A stretch of DNA of 64,000 bases. It comes from Longitalea luteola (GTDB lineage Bacteria; Bacteroidota; Bacteroidia; Chitinophagales; Chitinophagaceae). Shown here one piece after another: positions 17,675-26,388 of this stretch. The notes under the pieces were generated by a model. The model was not told the origin of the DNA. It made no database searches and saw only the letters and a program-made list of their open reading frames with translations. How positions within the stretch are numbered: position 1 is the stretch's first letter; every line of letters starts with the position of its first letter. Made by a program: the position numbers and the translations under genes. The stretch lies in contig NZ_JAFIQX010000014.1 in the NCBI RefSeq assembly GCF_017356035.1, positions 62,001 to 126,000 on the forward strand, written 5' to 3'.

Positions 17675-20059
17675 ATGAAAACCGCACACAGAAAAACCAT
17701 AAAACAATTTGTCAACCACCTCTTAACGTGGCGCCCGAAACACCGTTACGCCAGCATTGGATATATATGGTTCAGGAAAATTTTTGTAACCGCCTGTGTT
17801 CTCACCATTTTATTTTTCTCCCTTAACTGGGTATTTCCGCTGCCCGACAAAGTAGAATACTCTACCATCATCACCGACAGCAAAGGCGAAGTGGTACATG
17901 CCTTTCTGACACATGATGAAAAATGGCGCATGAAGACCGAACTGGAAGAAATTTCGCCCCTGCTGCGCAAGACCATTATTGAAAAAGAAGACAAATATTT
18001 CTATTCACACCCCGGCATAAATGCCCTGGCTATTGGCCGCGCTTTCGTCAAAAATATTTTTCGCTGGAAACGTACTTCCGGCGCATCCACCATTACCATG
18101 CAGGTGGCACGGGGCCTGGAACCCAAAAGCAGGACCTATTTCAATAAGATCATTGAAATGTTCAGGGCATTACAACTGGAATGGAAATACAACAAGAACG
18201 AGATCCTGCAATTATACCTGAACCTGGTACCTTATGGCGGCAACATTGAAGGCGTAAAATCAGCTTCTATCCTCTATTTCAAAAAAAATCCCGATCACCT
18301 ATCCCTGGCCGAGATCACGGCCTTGTCTATAATCCCTAACCGGCCATCGTCGCTGGTGATGGGGAAACACAACGATCGCATTGTACAGGAACGTAACCGC
18401 TGGCTGCAGCGATTTGCAAAAGACAAAGTGTTCACCCAAAAAGAAATTGCCGATGCGCTCAGCGAACCGTTGACGGCTACACGCGGAACAGTTCCCCGGC
18501 TCATCCCCCACCTTGCCTGGAAACTACGACAACAGGGCGGTGATATCATTAAGACCAATATTGAACTGAACACCCAGTTAAAGACGGAGAAGCTGGTGGC
18601 CGATTATGCACGCATCCTAACGCTGAAAAACATCCGCAATGCGGCGGTGATCATTGTCGATAATCAAACCCACAAAGTGATCACTTATGTAGGCTCTGCC
18701 AATTTCAGGGACACCATCGATGCCGGCCAGGTGAATGGCGCCAAAGCCATCCGCCAACCGGGCAGTACGTTAAAACCATTATTATACGGCCTTTGTATTG
18801 ATCAAGGCCTAATGACGCCCAAAGCCATTATCACCGACGTGGCGGTGAATTATAACGGCTATGCACCAGAGAATTACGACAAACAGTTCAACGGGTATGT
18901 AACCATGGAATATGCCCTGGAACATTCCCTGAACATTCCGGCGGTGAAAGGACTGCAATGGCTGGGTAAGGACCCGTTTATTGATAAACTGGCCGTGTGC
19001 CATTTTCAACAGATCAAAAAAGACCAGCGCAAGCTGGGCCTTTCCATGATCCTGGGAGGTTGCGGCGCTACCCTGGAAGAATTAACCGGACTGTATGCTG
19101 TGTTTGCCAATAACGGCCGGTACATTCCGCCGAAATACACGCAGGAAGCATTTGAAGAACCGGGCCAGGGAGAAAGGATCTTAAGTGCGGCCGCCACCTT
19201 TATGATCAACGAGATCTTATCAAAAGTGAACCGGCCCGATTTTCCGCTGAACTGGCAAAGCACAGAGCACATGCCCAAGATCGCCTGGAAAACCGGTACC
19301 TCCTATGGCCGCCGCGATGCCTGGAGCATTGGCTACAACAGGAAATATACGGTAGGCGTGTGGACGGGCAATTTTTCAGCCCAGGGTATTCCGGAATTAA
19401 GCGGGGCCAACATTGCCACACCCCTGCTTTTTAAAATCTTCAACACCATCGATTACGACAGCGATGAACAATGGTTCACGCAGCCCAAAGACTGTGACAT
19501 GAGAATGGTATGCTCCGAAACCGGTTTACCACCCGGCGCCAATTGCCAGCATACGGTGAGTGATTATTTCATTCCGCTTATATCTACGAGTCAGCTATGC
19601 GATAACTTGCAGGAGGTAGCCATTTCGGCCGATGGAAAAAGCTCTTATTGCAAAACCTGTCAGCCCGCAGATGGCTATAAAAAGAAATTGTACCGCATTG
19701 TTTCGGCCGACATGCAACGCTATTATGAGGAGCGGCATATAGCCTATGAAAAAATGCCGCCGCATAACCCGGCCTGTGAGCGCGTGTTCAAAGAGGGCGG
19801 CCCGGCCATTACATCACCACGTAATGGATCGGAATATTTCATCAGCAAAAAACATCCTGAACCTTTGCAGTTATCATGCAATGTAGGGAACGATGTACAT
19901 AAAGTATACTGGTATATCAATAACCAGTTCTATAAAGCGGGGGATGCGCACAACCGCCAGTTCTTTATACCGGAGGAAGGGCCGGTTAAAATTTCCTGTA
20001 CCGATGACAAGGGTCGCAATCGGGATATTTGGATACGAGTGAAATATATTGATCTATAG
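17675..20059 (+). CDS. pbpC: Penicillin-binding protein 1C (bifunctional transglycosylase/transpeptidase)
   Basis: 794 aa. One N-terminal membrane anchor (~residues 37-57), then a GT51 glycosyltransferase domain with the EKEDKYFYSHPG catalytic motif near residue 103 and GASTITMQVARGL near 137, then a transpeptidase domain with SxxK (GSTLK, Ser ~362), SLN in the EHSLNIPAV segment, and KTGTS near 538. The last ~85 residues are the PBP1C-specific C-terminal beta domain (ITSPRNGSEYFI onward). It polymerises and may cross-link peptidoglycan in the periplasm. An upstream ATG at 17636 adds 13 residues and cannot be excluded. Divergent from A2M, the standard genomic partner of PBP1C. Confidence 0.95.
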   Translation: MKTAHRKTIKQFVNHLLTWRPKHRYASIGYIWFRKIFVTACVLTILFFSLNWVFPLPDKVEYSTIITDSKGEVVHAFLTHDEKWRMKTELEEISPLLRKTIIEKEDKYFYSHPGINALAIGRAFVKNIFRWKRTSGASTITMQVARGLEPKSRTYFNKIIEMFRALQLEWKYNKNEILQLYLNLVPYGGNIEGVKSASILYFKKNPDHLSLAEITALSIIPNRPSSLVMGKHNDRIVQERNRWLQRFAKDKVFTQKEIADALSEPLTATRGTVPRLIPHLAWKLRQQGGDIIKTNIELNTQLKTEKLVADYARILTLKNIRNAAVIIVDNQTHKVITYVGSANFRDTIDAGQVNGAKAIRQPGSTLKPLLYGLCIDQGLMTPKAIITDVAVNYNGYAPENYDKQFNGYVTMEYALEHSLNIPAVKGLQWLGKDPFIDKLAVCHFQQIKKDQRKLGLSMILGGCGATLEELTGLYAVFANNGRYIPPKYTQEAFEEPGQGERILSAAATFMINEILSKVNRPDFPLNWQSTEHMPKIAWKTGTSYGRRDAWSIGYNRKYTVGVWTGNFSAQGIPELSGANIATPLLFKIFNTIDYDSDEQWFTQPKDCDMRMVCSETGLPPGANCQHTVSDYFIPLISTSQLCDNLQEVAISADGKSSYCKTCQPADGYKKKLYRIVSADMQRYYEERHIAYEKMPPHNPACERVFKEGGPAITSPRNGSEYFISKKHPEPLQLSCNVGNDVHKVYWYINNQFYKAGDAHNRQFFIPEEGPVKISCTDDKGRNRDIWIRVKYIDL

Positions 20060-20061
20060 TT

Positions 20062-20236
20062 TTTCTGTTTAAAGTTCAAAGTTCTAAGTTTATTTTCCCA
20101 CGAAAAAGAAACTAAAACTTTGAACTATGAACTTTGAACTTTAAACTTTGAACTTTGAACTTTGAACTTTAAACTGTGAACTTTGAACTTTGAACTTTAA
20201 ACTTTGAACTTTAAACTGTGATCTGTGATCTGCGAA
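20062..20236. repeat. Heptad repeat array (actttga/actttaa words)
   Basis: About 170 bp of nearly regular 7-mers (actttga, actttaa, actgtga) fill the gap between convergent pbpC and the DUF2807 gene. It is among the most regular arrays in the window. Confidence 0.8.
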
Positions 20237-20959
20237 CTAATCAACTTTCGATACATTTCCAAGTCCGGTAATCGTTTTATCCACCTGCGCGCCGCCTTTA
20301 TACCGCACATTGCCGGCGCCTGAAATAGTAGCATCCAGTTTTACACTGGCATATACCTCTACATTGCCGGCACCTGCAATTGTCAGGTCGGATTCTTCTG
20401 TTAATAAATTCATGGCGTTTATCCCGCCCAAACCGGTCACTTCGGCTGTAAATTTCTTTGTTTCGCCGCTAAGTGTTATTTCACCGGCCCCCGAAATGCT
20501 GGCATTGATCTCGGGCGCATCTACATCCAGTTTCAAGGAACCGGCACCGGGGCAGGCTATTGTCAATGGGCCATCAGCACTGATCTTTGATTGACCGGTA
20601 ACCGTTCCTGCGCTGATCACCTTGATATTGTTGAATTGCGGAGAAGTAACATATACTTTTACGCCATCGCGTGACTTCAACCATGCGTCATCAGTTGTTT
20701 CCAGCTTCAGCACGCCGTTCGCCACCTGCACTTTAATGTGCTGCTGTAAATTTTCATCCGCTTCTATTTTAACGCTGGCCTGATTACCCTCCGTAAGGTA
20801 AACCTCAAAATTGCCACGGAGTTCAACACCTGTAAATTCACCCGGTGATTTATTCACAGTGGTTACATTGCCATTTCCTTCGATCCGTTTATCGCCATCC
20901 CACATGCAGGCATTGAATAAGAGGGTGCTCGCTAAAAGAATAAAGATGCTTTTTTTCAT
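20237..20959 (-). CDS. DUF2807 lipoprotein (GIN/adhesin-head domain)
   Basis: 240 aa lipoprotein: signal core followed by lipobox LFNAC (Cys18). The rest is a DUF2807 (PF10988, putative auto-transporter adhesin head GIN) domain, recognisable from FTGVELRGNFEVYLTEG, NGVLKLETTDD, and a run of beta turns with alternating G-A-G-[NS] and G-L-G at the end (ISGAGNVRYKG, TGLGNVSK), which suggests a beta-solenoid. Function of the family is not known; cell-surface or outer-membrane anchored is inferred. It is the downstream member of a tandem paralogous pair (37 bp gap) with the gene at 20996-21715. Confidence 0.88.
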   Translation of the reverse strand: MKKSIFILLASTLLFNACMWDGDKRIEGNGNVTTVNKSPGEFTGVELRGNFEVYLTEGNQASVKIEADENLQQHIKVQVANGVLKLETTDDAWLKSRDGVKVYVTSPQFNNIKVISAGTVTGQSKISADGPLTIACPGAGSLKLDVDAPEINASISGAGEITLSGETKKFTAEVTGLGGINAMNLLTEESDLTIAGAGNVEVYASVKLDATISGAGNVRYKGGAQVDKTITGLGNVSKVD

Positions 20960-20995
20960 AAAATGGTTTGGTTGGTATAAATGGTCTGTTATTAG

Positions 20996-21715
20996 TTACT
21001 TCACCTGTTTAATGTTGCCATTACCTGTAATATGGGTAGAAGGCACAGCATTCCCTTTATAACGCACATTGCCATTACCGCCTACTGAAACATCCAGCTT
21101 TACGCTGGCAAATACTTCCGCATCCGCATTGCCAAGGATCTCTACTTTGGTTTCTTCAGCCATGAGGTCGAAAGCTTTCAGATTGCCATTGCCCTGCAGC
21201 TTACATTCGAAGTATTTGGTCTGTCCTTTCAGGTTAATGCCTCCATTACCTGTTAATACGGCTGTAATTTCAGGTGCGTCCACATCCAGTTTAATGCTTC
21301 CATTTCCCTGCACTTTCAGGTCCAGTTCAGCAGAATCGGCGACCGGTGTTTGTCCCACCACGTCTCCCGAACCAATGGCGTATATCTTTTTGAAAGCGGG
21401 CGCTGTAACATATACTTTGATGTTCTTACGGGTGCGAAACCATACATTTTTTTTGGTGCGTACTTTTAAGGTGCCGTCATCAACGAAGGTCTCAATATAA
21501 GGCAGGAGATTACTTTCACCTTCGATCTTGACCGAGGCAGGGCTGCCAACAGCGACATATACGTCAAAAAATCCGTAAGACGCCACGCCGGTAAAGCTGC
21601 TGATATTCCTGGTTTCGGTAGTCACATCGCCATTACCTTTAATACGTTTACCGGTAAAGCGGCATCCGGCCACCAGTATGGTCGCTAAAAAGATCAAAAA
21701 GGTCCAATTTTTCAT
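20996..21715 (-). CDS. DUF2807 lipoprotein, tandem paralogue
   Basis: 239 aa starting at MKNWTFLIFL; the frame extends 9 codons upstream, but only this start gives a canonical lipoprotein signal with lipobox LVAGC (Cys18). It parallels its neighbour closely along the length: FTGVASYGFFDVYVAVG, DGTLKVRTKKN, IKLDVDAPEIT and a terminal GNGNIKQVK. Where the neighbour has G-A-G turns this one has G-N-G turns, suggesting duplication then drift. The two very likely form an operon transcribed leftwards, ending before the 20062-20236 repeat array. No biochemical role is assignable. Confidence 0.88.
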   Translation of the reverse strand: MKNWTFLIFLATILVAGCRFTGKRIKGNGDVTTETRNISSFTGVASYGFFDVYVAVGSPASVKIEGESNLLPYIETFVDDGTLKVRTKKNVWFRTRKNIKVYVTAPAFKKIYAIGSGDVVGQTPVADSAELDLKVQGNGSIKLDVDAPEITAVLTGNGGINLKGQTKYFECKLQGNGNLKAFDLMAEETKVEILGNADAEVFASVKLDVSVGGNGNVRYKGNAVPSTHITGNGNIKQVK

Positions 21716-21847
21716 GTTTGCAGGTTGTGTTTGATTACGCATTACAATTTAACCGGTTTTTCCAGCATTTGACGCGTATTCTGCTAAAATGTTACAGTAA
21801 CCCCTTGACAAATAATTAATTACTTTAATTTATTCCAGTGCATAGTC

Positions 21848-21966
21848 CTTGAGCCTTCAGCCCTCAGCCTTCAGCCTTCAGCCCTCAGCCCTCCGCCTTG
21901 AGCCTTTAGCCTTGAGCCTTCAGCCTTCAGCCTTGAGCCTTCAGCCTTTAAGCCTTGGGCCTTGGG
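21848..21966. repeat. Heptad repeat array (ccttcag/ccttgag words)
   Basis: 7-mers of ccttcag, ccttgag and ccctcag type run right up to the guaA promoter. The same family recurs at 46729-46800. Confidence 0.8.
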
Positions 21967-21976
21967 TGCTTTTTCT

Positions 21977-21984
21977 TACCTTCG
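21977..21984 (+). promoter_or_regulatory. -7 box of guaA (TACCTTCG)
   Basis: TACCTTCG is a one-mismatch TAnnTTTG box, 7 nt before the ATG at 21992, implying a very short or absent leader. It lies inside an upstream-extended frame that begins at 21962, which supports the internal start. Confidence 0.45.
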
Positions 21985-21991
21985 CACCACC

Positions 21992-23524
21992 ATGACGGAA
22001 AAGATTCTTATTCTCGATTTCGGCAGTCAGTACACTCAGTTGATTGCCAGGGCCGTCCGGGAGGCCAACGTTTATTGCGAAATTATTCCCTATCACAAAA
22101 AAGTTGAATTCGATCCCTCGCTGAAAGGTATAATCCTGTCGGGTTCACCATTTTCTGTGAACGATCCCAAAGCCCCGGAGGTAGACGTAAAATCCCTGCA
22201 CCAGCAGCTGCCTGTTCTGGGCGTTTGCTACGGCGCCCAGTTAACCGCCAAACAGTTTGGCGGACAGGTTGCCAAAAGTAATAAACGTGAATACGGTCGT
22301 GCCCTGATGCACAAACAGACCGACGACGTATTACTAAAAGATGTGATGGACCAATCACAGGTCTGGATGAGCCACAGCGATTCTGTACTGCAGATGCCAG
22401 AAGGGTTCAATGTACTTGCTACAACCGACAGCATTCCTTTTGCAGCGTTCAAAAAGAACGGAGAAGCCAATCCCCTGTACTGCGTTCAGTTCCACCCCGA
22501 AGTATACCATTCGGTGGAAGGAAAAAAGATCATTAAAAATTTCCTTGTAAATATCTGCGGCTGCCAGCAAAGCTGGACCCCCGCCCACTTTATCACAGAT
22601 ACGGTTAATGACCTCAAAAAACAGATCGGTAACCGTAAAGTGATCATGGCTTTAAGCGGTGGTGTAGATTCAACGGTTGCGGCAACCCTGATCCACAGGG
22701 CCATCGGCAGTAACCTGTACGGCATTTTTGTTGACAACGGGGTGCTGCGCAAGAACGAGTTTGAACAGGTTTTGGAAACCTACAAAACCATTGGTCTGAA
22801 TGTAAAAGGAGTAAATGCCAAACAACTTTTTTACGATGAGCTGAAAGGTAAAACCGACCCCGAAGCCAAACGTAAGACCATCGGCCGCCTGTTCATTGAA
22901 GTGTTTCAGCAGGAAGCCAAATCCTTTGAAGGCGTTGAACTGCTGGGACAGGGAACGATTTATCCTGATGTTATTGAAAGTGTTTCCGTACATGGGCCAT
23001 CGGTAACGATCAAATCGCATCATAATGTAGGCGGTTTGCCCGATATCATGCACCTGGAACTGGTAGAACCGCTGCGTTTTCTCTTTAAAGATGAAGTGCG
23101 CCGTGTAGGCAGCGAGCTGGGCATACCCGCCGACCTCCTGCACCGTCATCCTTTCCCCGGTCCCGGCCTTGCGATCCGCATTCTGGGCGAGATCACGCCT
23201 GACAAAGTGGAACTACTGCAGGAAGCCGACCACCGTTATATCCAGGGTTTGAAAGAACATAATCTGTACGACCAGGTTTGGCAGGCAGGCGCTATTTTAC
23301 TGCCTGTGAAAAGTGTAGGCGTCATGGGCGATGAAAGAACGTATGAATACACCGTAGCTTTACGTGCGGTAACGTCCGTCGACGGCATGACGGCCGACTG
23401 GGCCCATCTCCCTTATGAATTTTTGGCACATATTTCGACTGATATCATCAATAACGTTAGAGGTATCAACCGGGTGGTATACGACATCAGCAGTAAGCCA
23501 CCTGCAACGATAGAATGGGAGTAG
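21992..23524 (+). CDS. guaA: GMP synthase (glutamine-hydrolysing)
   Basis: Converts XMP to GMP using ATP and ammonia from glutamine. The 510-aa protein has an N-terminal class I glutamine amidotransferase domain ([14 protein letters not shown]; nucleophile Cys in GVCYGAQ near residue 79; [10 protein letters not shown] near 168) and an ATP-pyrophosphatase domain with the P-loop [12 protein letters not shown] near 220. The C-terminal dimerisation domain ends in the family's invariant PPATIEWE. Cytosolic, essential purine pathway. Monocistronic here, with a heptad array upstream and another repeat block downstream. Start chosen at 21992 because the domain begins immediately and a promoter box lies just upstream. 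Confidence 0.97.
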   Translation: MTEKILILDFGSQYTQLIARAVREANVYCEIIPYHKKVEFDPSLKGIILSGSPFSVNDPKAPEVDVKSLHQQLPVLGVCYGAQLTAKQFGGQVAKSNKREYGRALMHKQTDDVLLKDVMDQSQVWMSHSDSVLQMPEGFNVLATTDSIPFAAFKKNGEANPLYCVQFHPEVYHSVEGKKIIKNFLVNICGCQQSWTPAHFITDTVNDLKKQIGNRKVIMALSGGVDSTVAATLIHRAIGSNLYGIFVDNGVLRKNEFEQVLETYKTIGLNVKGVNAKQLFYDELKGKTDPEAKRKTIGRLFIEVFQQEAKSFEGVELLGQGTIYPDVIESVSVHGPSVTIKSHHNVGGLPDIMHLELVEPLRFLFKDEVRRVGSELGIPADLLHRHPFPGPGLAIRILGEITPDKVELLQEADHRYIQGLKEHNLYDQVWQAGAILLPVKSVGVMGDERTYEYTVALRAVTSVDGMTADWAHLPYEFLAHISTDIINNVRGINRVVYDISSKPPATIEWE

Positions 23525-23540
23525 ACGTCTTTTAAGTGTT

Positions 23541-23585
23541 ACCGGTCACCGGTTACCGGTTTTCCCGGCAACTGGAAACCGGTGA
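23541..23585. repeat. 7-bp period repeat (accggtt words)
   Basis: accggtc, accggtt and accggtt words with a self-complementary core follow guaA. Same word family as the large array at 51575-51800. Confidence 0.55.
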
Positions 23586-23651
23586 CATTGAAATTCGCGA
23601 GGCGTGCGTATTATAATGACATCTCAACAGTTAGTATATAAAGCATTCCCT

Positions 23652-24893
23652 ATGATGAAAAAATGGTTCATATCAGTATTTTCATGCCTTGCCATGGCCT
23701 GGGTAGCACCTGTAGCGGCGCAAATTACGCCTACACCAACAGTACAACCTGCACAAGCGGCACAAACAATGCGGGATACCCTTCAAACAGATACCAGCCG
23801 CCAACAAATTGCAATTTTTACTCCCTTGTATCTTGATTCGGCATTCGATATAACAGGCAATTACCGGTACGATCATAAAACTTTTCCAAAACAATCCAGC
23901 GCCGGCCTGGAATTCTGGGAAGGCGCCGAACTGGCCATCGATTCCTTACGAAAAGAAGGCGTTCAACTCGACGTTCATGTATACGACATCAAGGCGCCCG
24001 CCCAACAGTTAGATTCAATCCTGAACAGCGAAGCATTTAAAGCTACCGACCTTATCATTGGACAGGTGAATGCGAATGAAGCGGCAAAATTTGCCAGTGT
24101 TGCCGCTACCATGGATATCCCTTTTATTAACGCAAACCTCCCTAGCGACGCAGGCATAACCAACAATCCGCATTACGTTATTCTGAATTCAACCCTTGCA
24201 ACGCATTGTGTGGGTATTTACCGCTTCCTGCAGAAAAATTATTCTTTGCAGGATATCATTGTATTCAGAAAGAAAGGCGTACAGGAAGACCGCGTACGGA
24301 ATTATTTTACCGAGTTTGAAAAAACAACAGCCGTAAAGCTGAAATTCAAGTACGTTACGTTAGAAGACAATTTCACCGCCGATAAGTTAAGGCTGCATCT
24401 CGACGAGGAGAAACCCAATATCTGCCTGGCCGGCAGCCTGGATGAATCTTTTGCGCGAAATCTTTGCCAGCAACTGGCCCTCACCAGTACAGCTGGCAGC
24501 CCCAATGTGATCGTTGGTATGCCCACGTGGGACGGCATCGATTTTGAGAAATCGCAGTTCAAGAACCTGGAAGTGATCTACAGCACGCCGTTCTATGTAG
24601 CTCCCACCAGCAAACTGGCATTATCGGTACATGAAAATTTCAAGAACACATTCTATTCGCGTCCGTCGGATATGGTTTTCCGTGGTTTTGAGACCCTTTA
24701 CCATTTTGCACATTTGTTACAACTGTATGGCAGTAATATCGGCTCAAGCCTGAGCGATAAAAAATACATGCTTTTTAGCGAATTCGATATTCAACCCGTG
24801 ATCAATAAGACCACCATGACACTCGACTATTTCGAAAACAAAAAACTTTACTTTGTTAAAAAAGTAGATGGCGTGGTGAAGACAGTTTACTAG
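23652..24893 (+). CDS. Periplasmic ligand-binding-like protein (type I substrate-binding fold)
   Basis: 413 aa with a signal peptide ending PVAAQ. The mature region resembles branched-chain amino-acid type periplasmic binding proteins (Peripla_BP_6): IAIFTPLYLDSAFD at the start, GLEFWEGAELAIDSLRKEG, DLIIGQVNANEAAKFA, DIIVFRKKGVQEDRVRNYF and a late FRGFETLYHFAHLL helix. In many Bacteroidota relatives this domain is fused to LysM repeats; none is present here. No permease genes are adjacent, so a transport role is doubtful; a sensory or envelope-binding role is equally possible. Two adjacent ATGs (23652, 23655) are possible starts; the longer frame from 23604 lacks a good signal peptide. Confidence 0.72.
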   Translation: MMKKWFISVFSCLAMAWVAPVAAQITPTPTVQPAQAAQTMRDTLQTDTSRQQIAIFTPLYLDSAFDITGNYRYDHKTFPKQSSAGLEFWEGAELAIDSLRKEGVQLDVHVYDIKAPAQQLDSILNSEAFKATDLIIGQVNANEAAKFASVAATMDIPFINANLPSDAGITNNPHYVILNSTLATHCVGIYRFLQKNYSLQDIIVFRKKGVQEDRVRNYFTEFEKTTAVKLKFKYVTLEDNFTADKLRLHLDEEKPNICLAGSLDESFARNLCQQLALTSTAGSPNVIVGMPTWDGIDFEKSQFKNLEVIYSTPFYVAPTSKLALSVHENFKNTFYSRPSDMVFRGFETLYHFAHLLQLYGSNIGSSLSDKKYMLFSEFDIQPVINKTTMTLDYFENKKLYFVKKVDGVVKTVY

Positions 24894-24932
24894 ATTACAG
24901 GTTTCACGTTCCAGGTTACAAGGAAATGATTT

Positions 24933-24964
24933 AGATGTGCCACGTTTGTAAACGTGGCACATCT
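24933..24964. terminator. Intrinsic terminator, TGTGCCAC hairpin
   Basis: AGATGTGCCACGTTT pairs perfectly with AAACGTGGCACATCT around a 2-nt loop and is followed by TTTTT. Same core as the hairpin at 9487-9519. Flanked on both sides by 7-bp words (gttacag family, 24895-24930 and 24983-25018). Confidence 0.8.
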
Positions 24965-25024
24965 TTTTAACATATATGCCTGATCCCCTGAAACTTGTAA
25001 CTAGTAACCTGTAACAGCTTTTTG

Positions 25025-26029
25025 ATGCCACTAATATCGTTTACAGATAAAGGCCTCTATTGTGAGCCTGGACGGTTTTACATCGATCCCTGGCAACCGG
25101 TTGACAAAGCAGTGATCACCCATGCCCATAGCGATCACGCCCGGGCCGGCAACCAGGCTTATTTATGCCACCGCGACACCCTTCCATTATTACAATTGCG
25201 GCTGGGCCCCAATAACTACCAGTCATTGGAATGGAATGAAAAAATAAAGCTGAACGAAGTCACTGTATCCCTGCATCCTGCTGGGCATATCATCGGTTCA
25301 TCGCAAATACGGGTTGAATACAAAGGCGAAGTGTGGGTGGTAAGCGGCGATTATAAAACGGAGGCAGATGGCCTCAGTGGAATCTTTGAACCTATCCCCT
25401 GCCATACTTTCATTTCGGAATCTACATTCGGCCTGCCCATTTATAACTGGAAACCACAACAGGAAATATTTCACGATATACAACAATGGATAAGAACTAA
25501 TGAAGTCGCGGGCAAAACATCTGTATTGATCGGCTACAGCCTGGGCAAGGCACAGCGGCTGTTAAAATCGTTGGAAGAGGTCACTGGAAATATTTATGCG
25601 CACGGCGCCATTTATAATGTACATCAAACGCTGATACAGGCAGGCTGGAAATTACCAGCCATACAACGTGTTACCCCCGAATTACCAAAAGAAACCTATA
25701 GAGGAAGTGTAGTACTGGCGCCCCCATCTGCAGATGGCAGTCTGTGGATGCGACGTTTTCCATCAGCGAGCACGGGTATATGCAGCGGCTGGATGCAGGT
25801 GCGCGGCCATCAACGCCGCCGTAATGCCGATGCGGGTTTTGCCCTCAGTGATCATGCCGACTGGAACGGTTTGCTGGAAAGCGTAAAAGCAACGGGTGCA
25901 CAAAAGGTATATGTCACACACGGCTTTCAATCGGCCTTCAGCCGCTACCTCAGTGAAATAGGCATTGATGCGGCTGAAGTAAAAACGGAGTATGGAACGG
26001 AGGAAGAAGAAAACCAATTAGCTAATTAG
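25025..26029 (+). CDS. Ligase-associated DNA exonuclease (metallo-beta-lactamase/beta-CASP fold)
   Basis: 334 aa. The metal motif HAHSDHA is near residue 36, a second ligand region SGDYKTEADG near 110, and SDHADW near the end. The sequence APPSADGS and GWMQVRG before SDHADW are hallmarks of the ligase-associated exonuclease family (TIGR04122), related to mRNA 3'-processing nucleases. Family members occur with an ATP-dependent ligase and a DEXH helicase, as here, and are thought to act in DNA repair. The ligase gene is 359 bp downstream, separated by a tandem repeat. The frame begins at a TTG at 25022, but the ATG at 25025 is the natural start. Confidence 0.9.
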   Translation: MPLISFTDKGLYCEPGRFYIDPWQPVDKAVITHAHSDHARAGNQAYLCHRDTLPLLQLRLGPNNYQSLEWNEKIKLNEVTVSLHPAGHIIGSSQIRVEYKGEVWVVSGDYKTEADGLSGIFEPIPCHTFISESTFGLPIYNWKPQQEIFHDIQQWIRTNEVAGKTSVLIGYSLGKAQRLLKSLEEVTGNIYAHGAIYNVHQTLIQAGWKLPAIQRVTPELPKETYRGSVVLAPPSADGSLWMRRFPSASTGICSGWMQVRGHQRRRNADAGFALSDHADWNGLLESVKATGAQKVYVTHGFQSAFSRYLSEIGIDAAEVKTEYGTEEEENQLAN

Positions 26030-26062
26030 ATGATGTGATGATGTGATAATGCAATACAGGCA

Positions 26063-26388
26063 GGAACGCCGGAATGGAAAGAATTATCACATTATCGAAT
26101 TATCAAATTATCACATTATCACATAATGCCAGATAATGATGATATGATAATTTAATACCACTGCTGTGGATGCTTTGGCGCGACCTTCGCGCTTGTTGGA
26201 ACGCCGGAATGGAAAGAATTATCACATTATCGAATTATCAAATTATCACATAATGCTAGATAATGATGACATGATAATTTAATACATGCTGCTGTGGATG
26301 CTTTGGCGCGGCCTTCGCGCTTGTAGGAACGCTGGTATGGAAAGAATTATCACATTATCGAATTATCACATTATCAAATTATCACATT
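26063..26388. repeat. ~130-bp direct tandem repeat with internal 8-bp words
   Basis: Three copies of a unit starting ggaacgc[ct]gg begin at 26063, 26198 and 26326 (spacing 135 and 128 bp; the last is partial). Each unit holds attatc octamers (acattatc, gaattatc, aaattatc). Copies 1 and 2 also hold a GGCGCG-acctt-CGCGC hairpin segment. The array runs directly into the ATG of the ligase gene, leaving no recognisable ribosome binding site. Nothing else is seen in this 360-bp gap. Confidence 0.8.
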
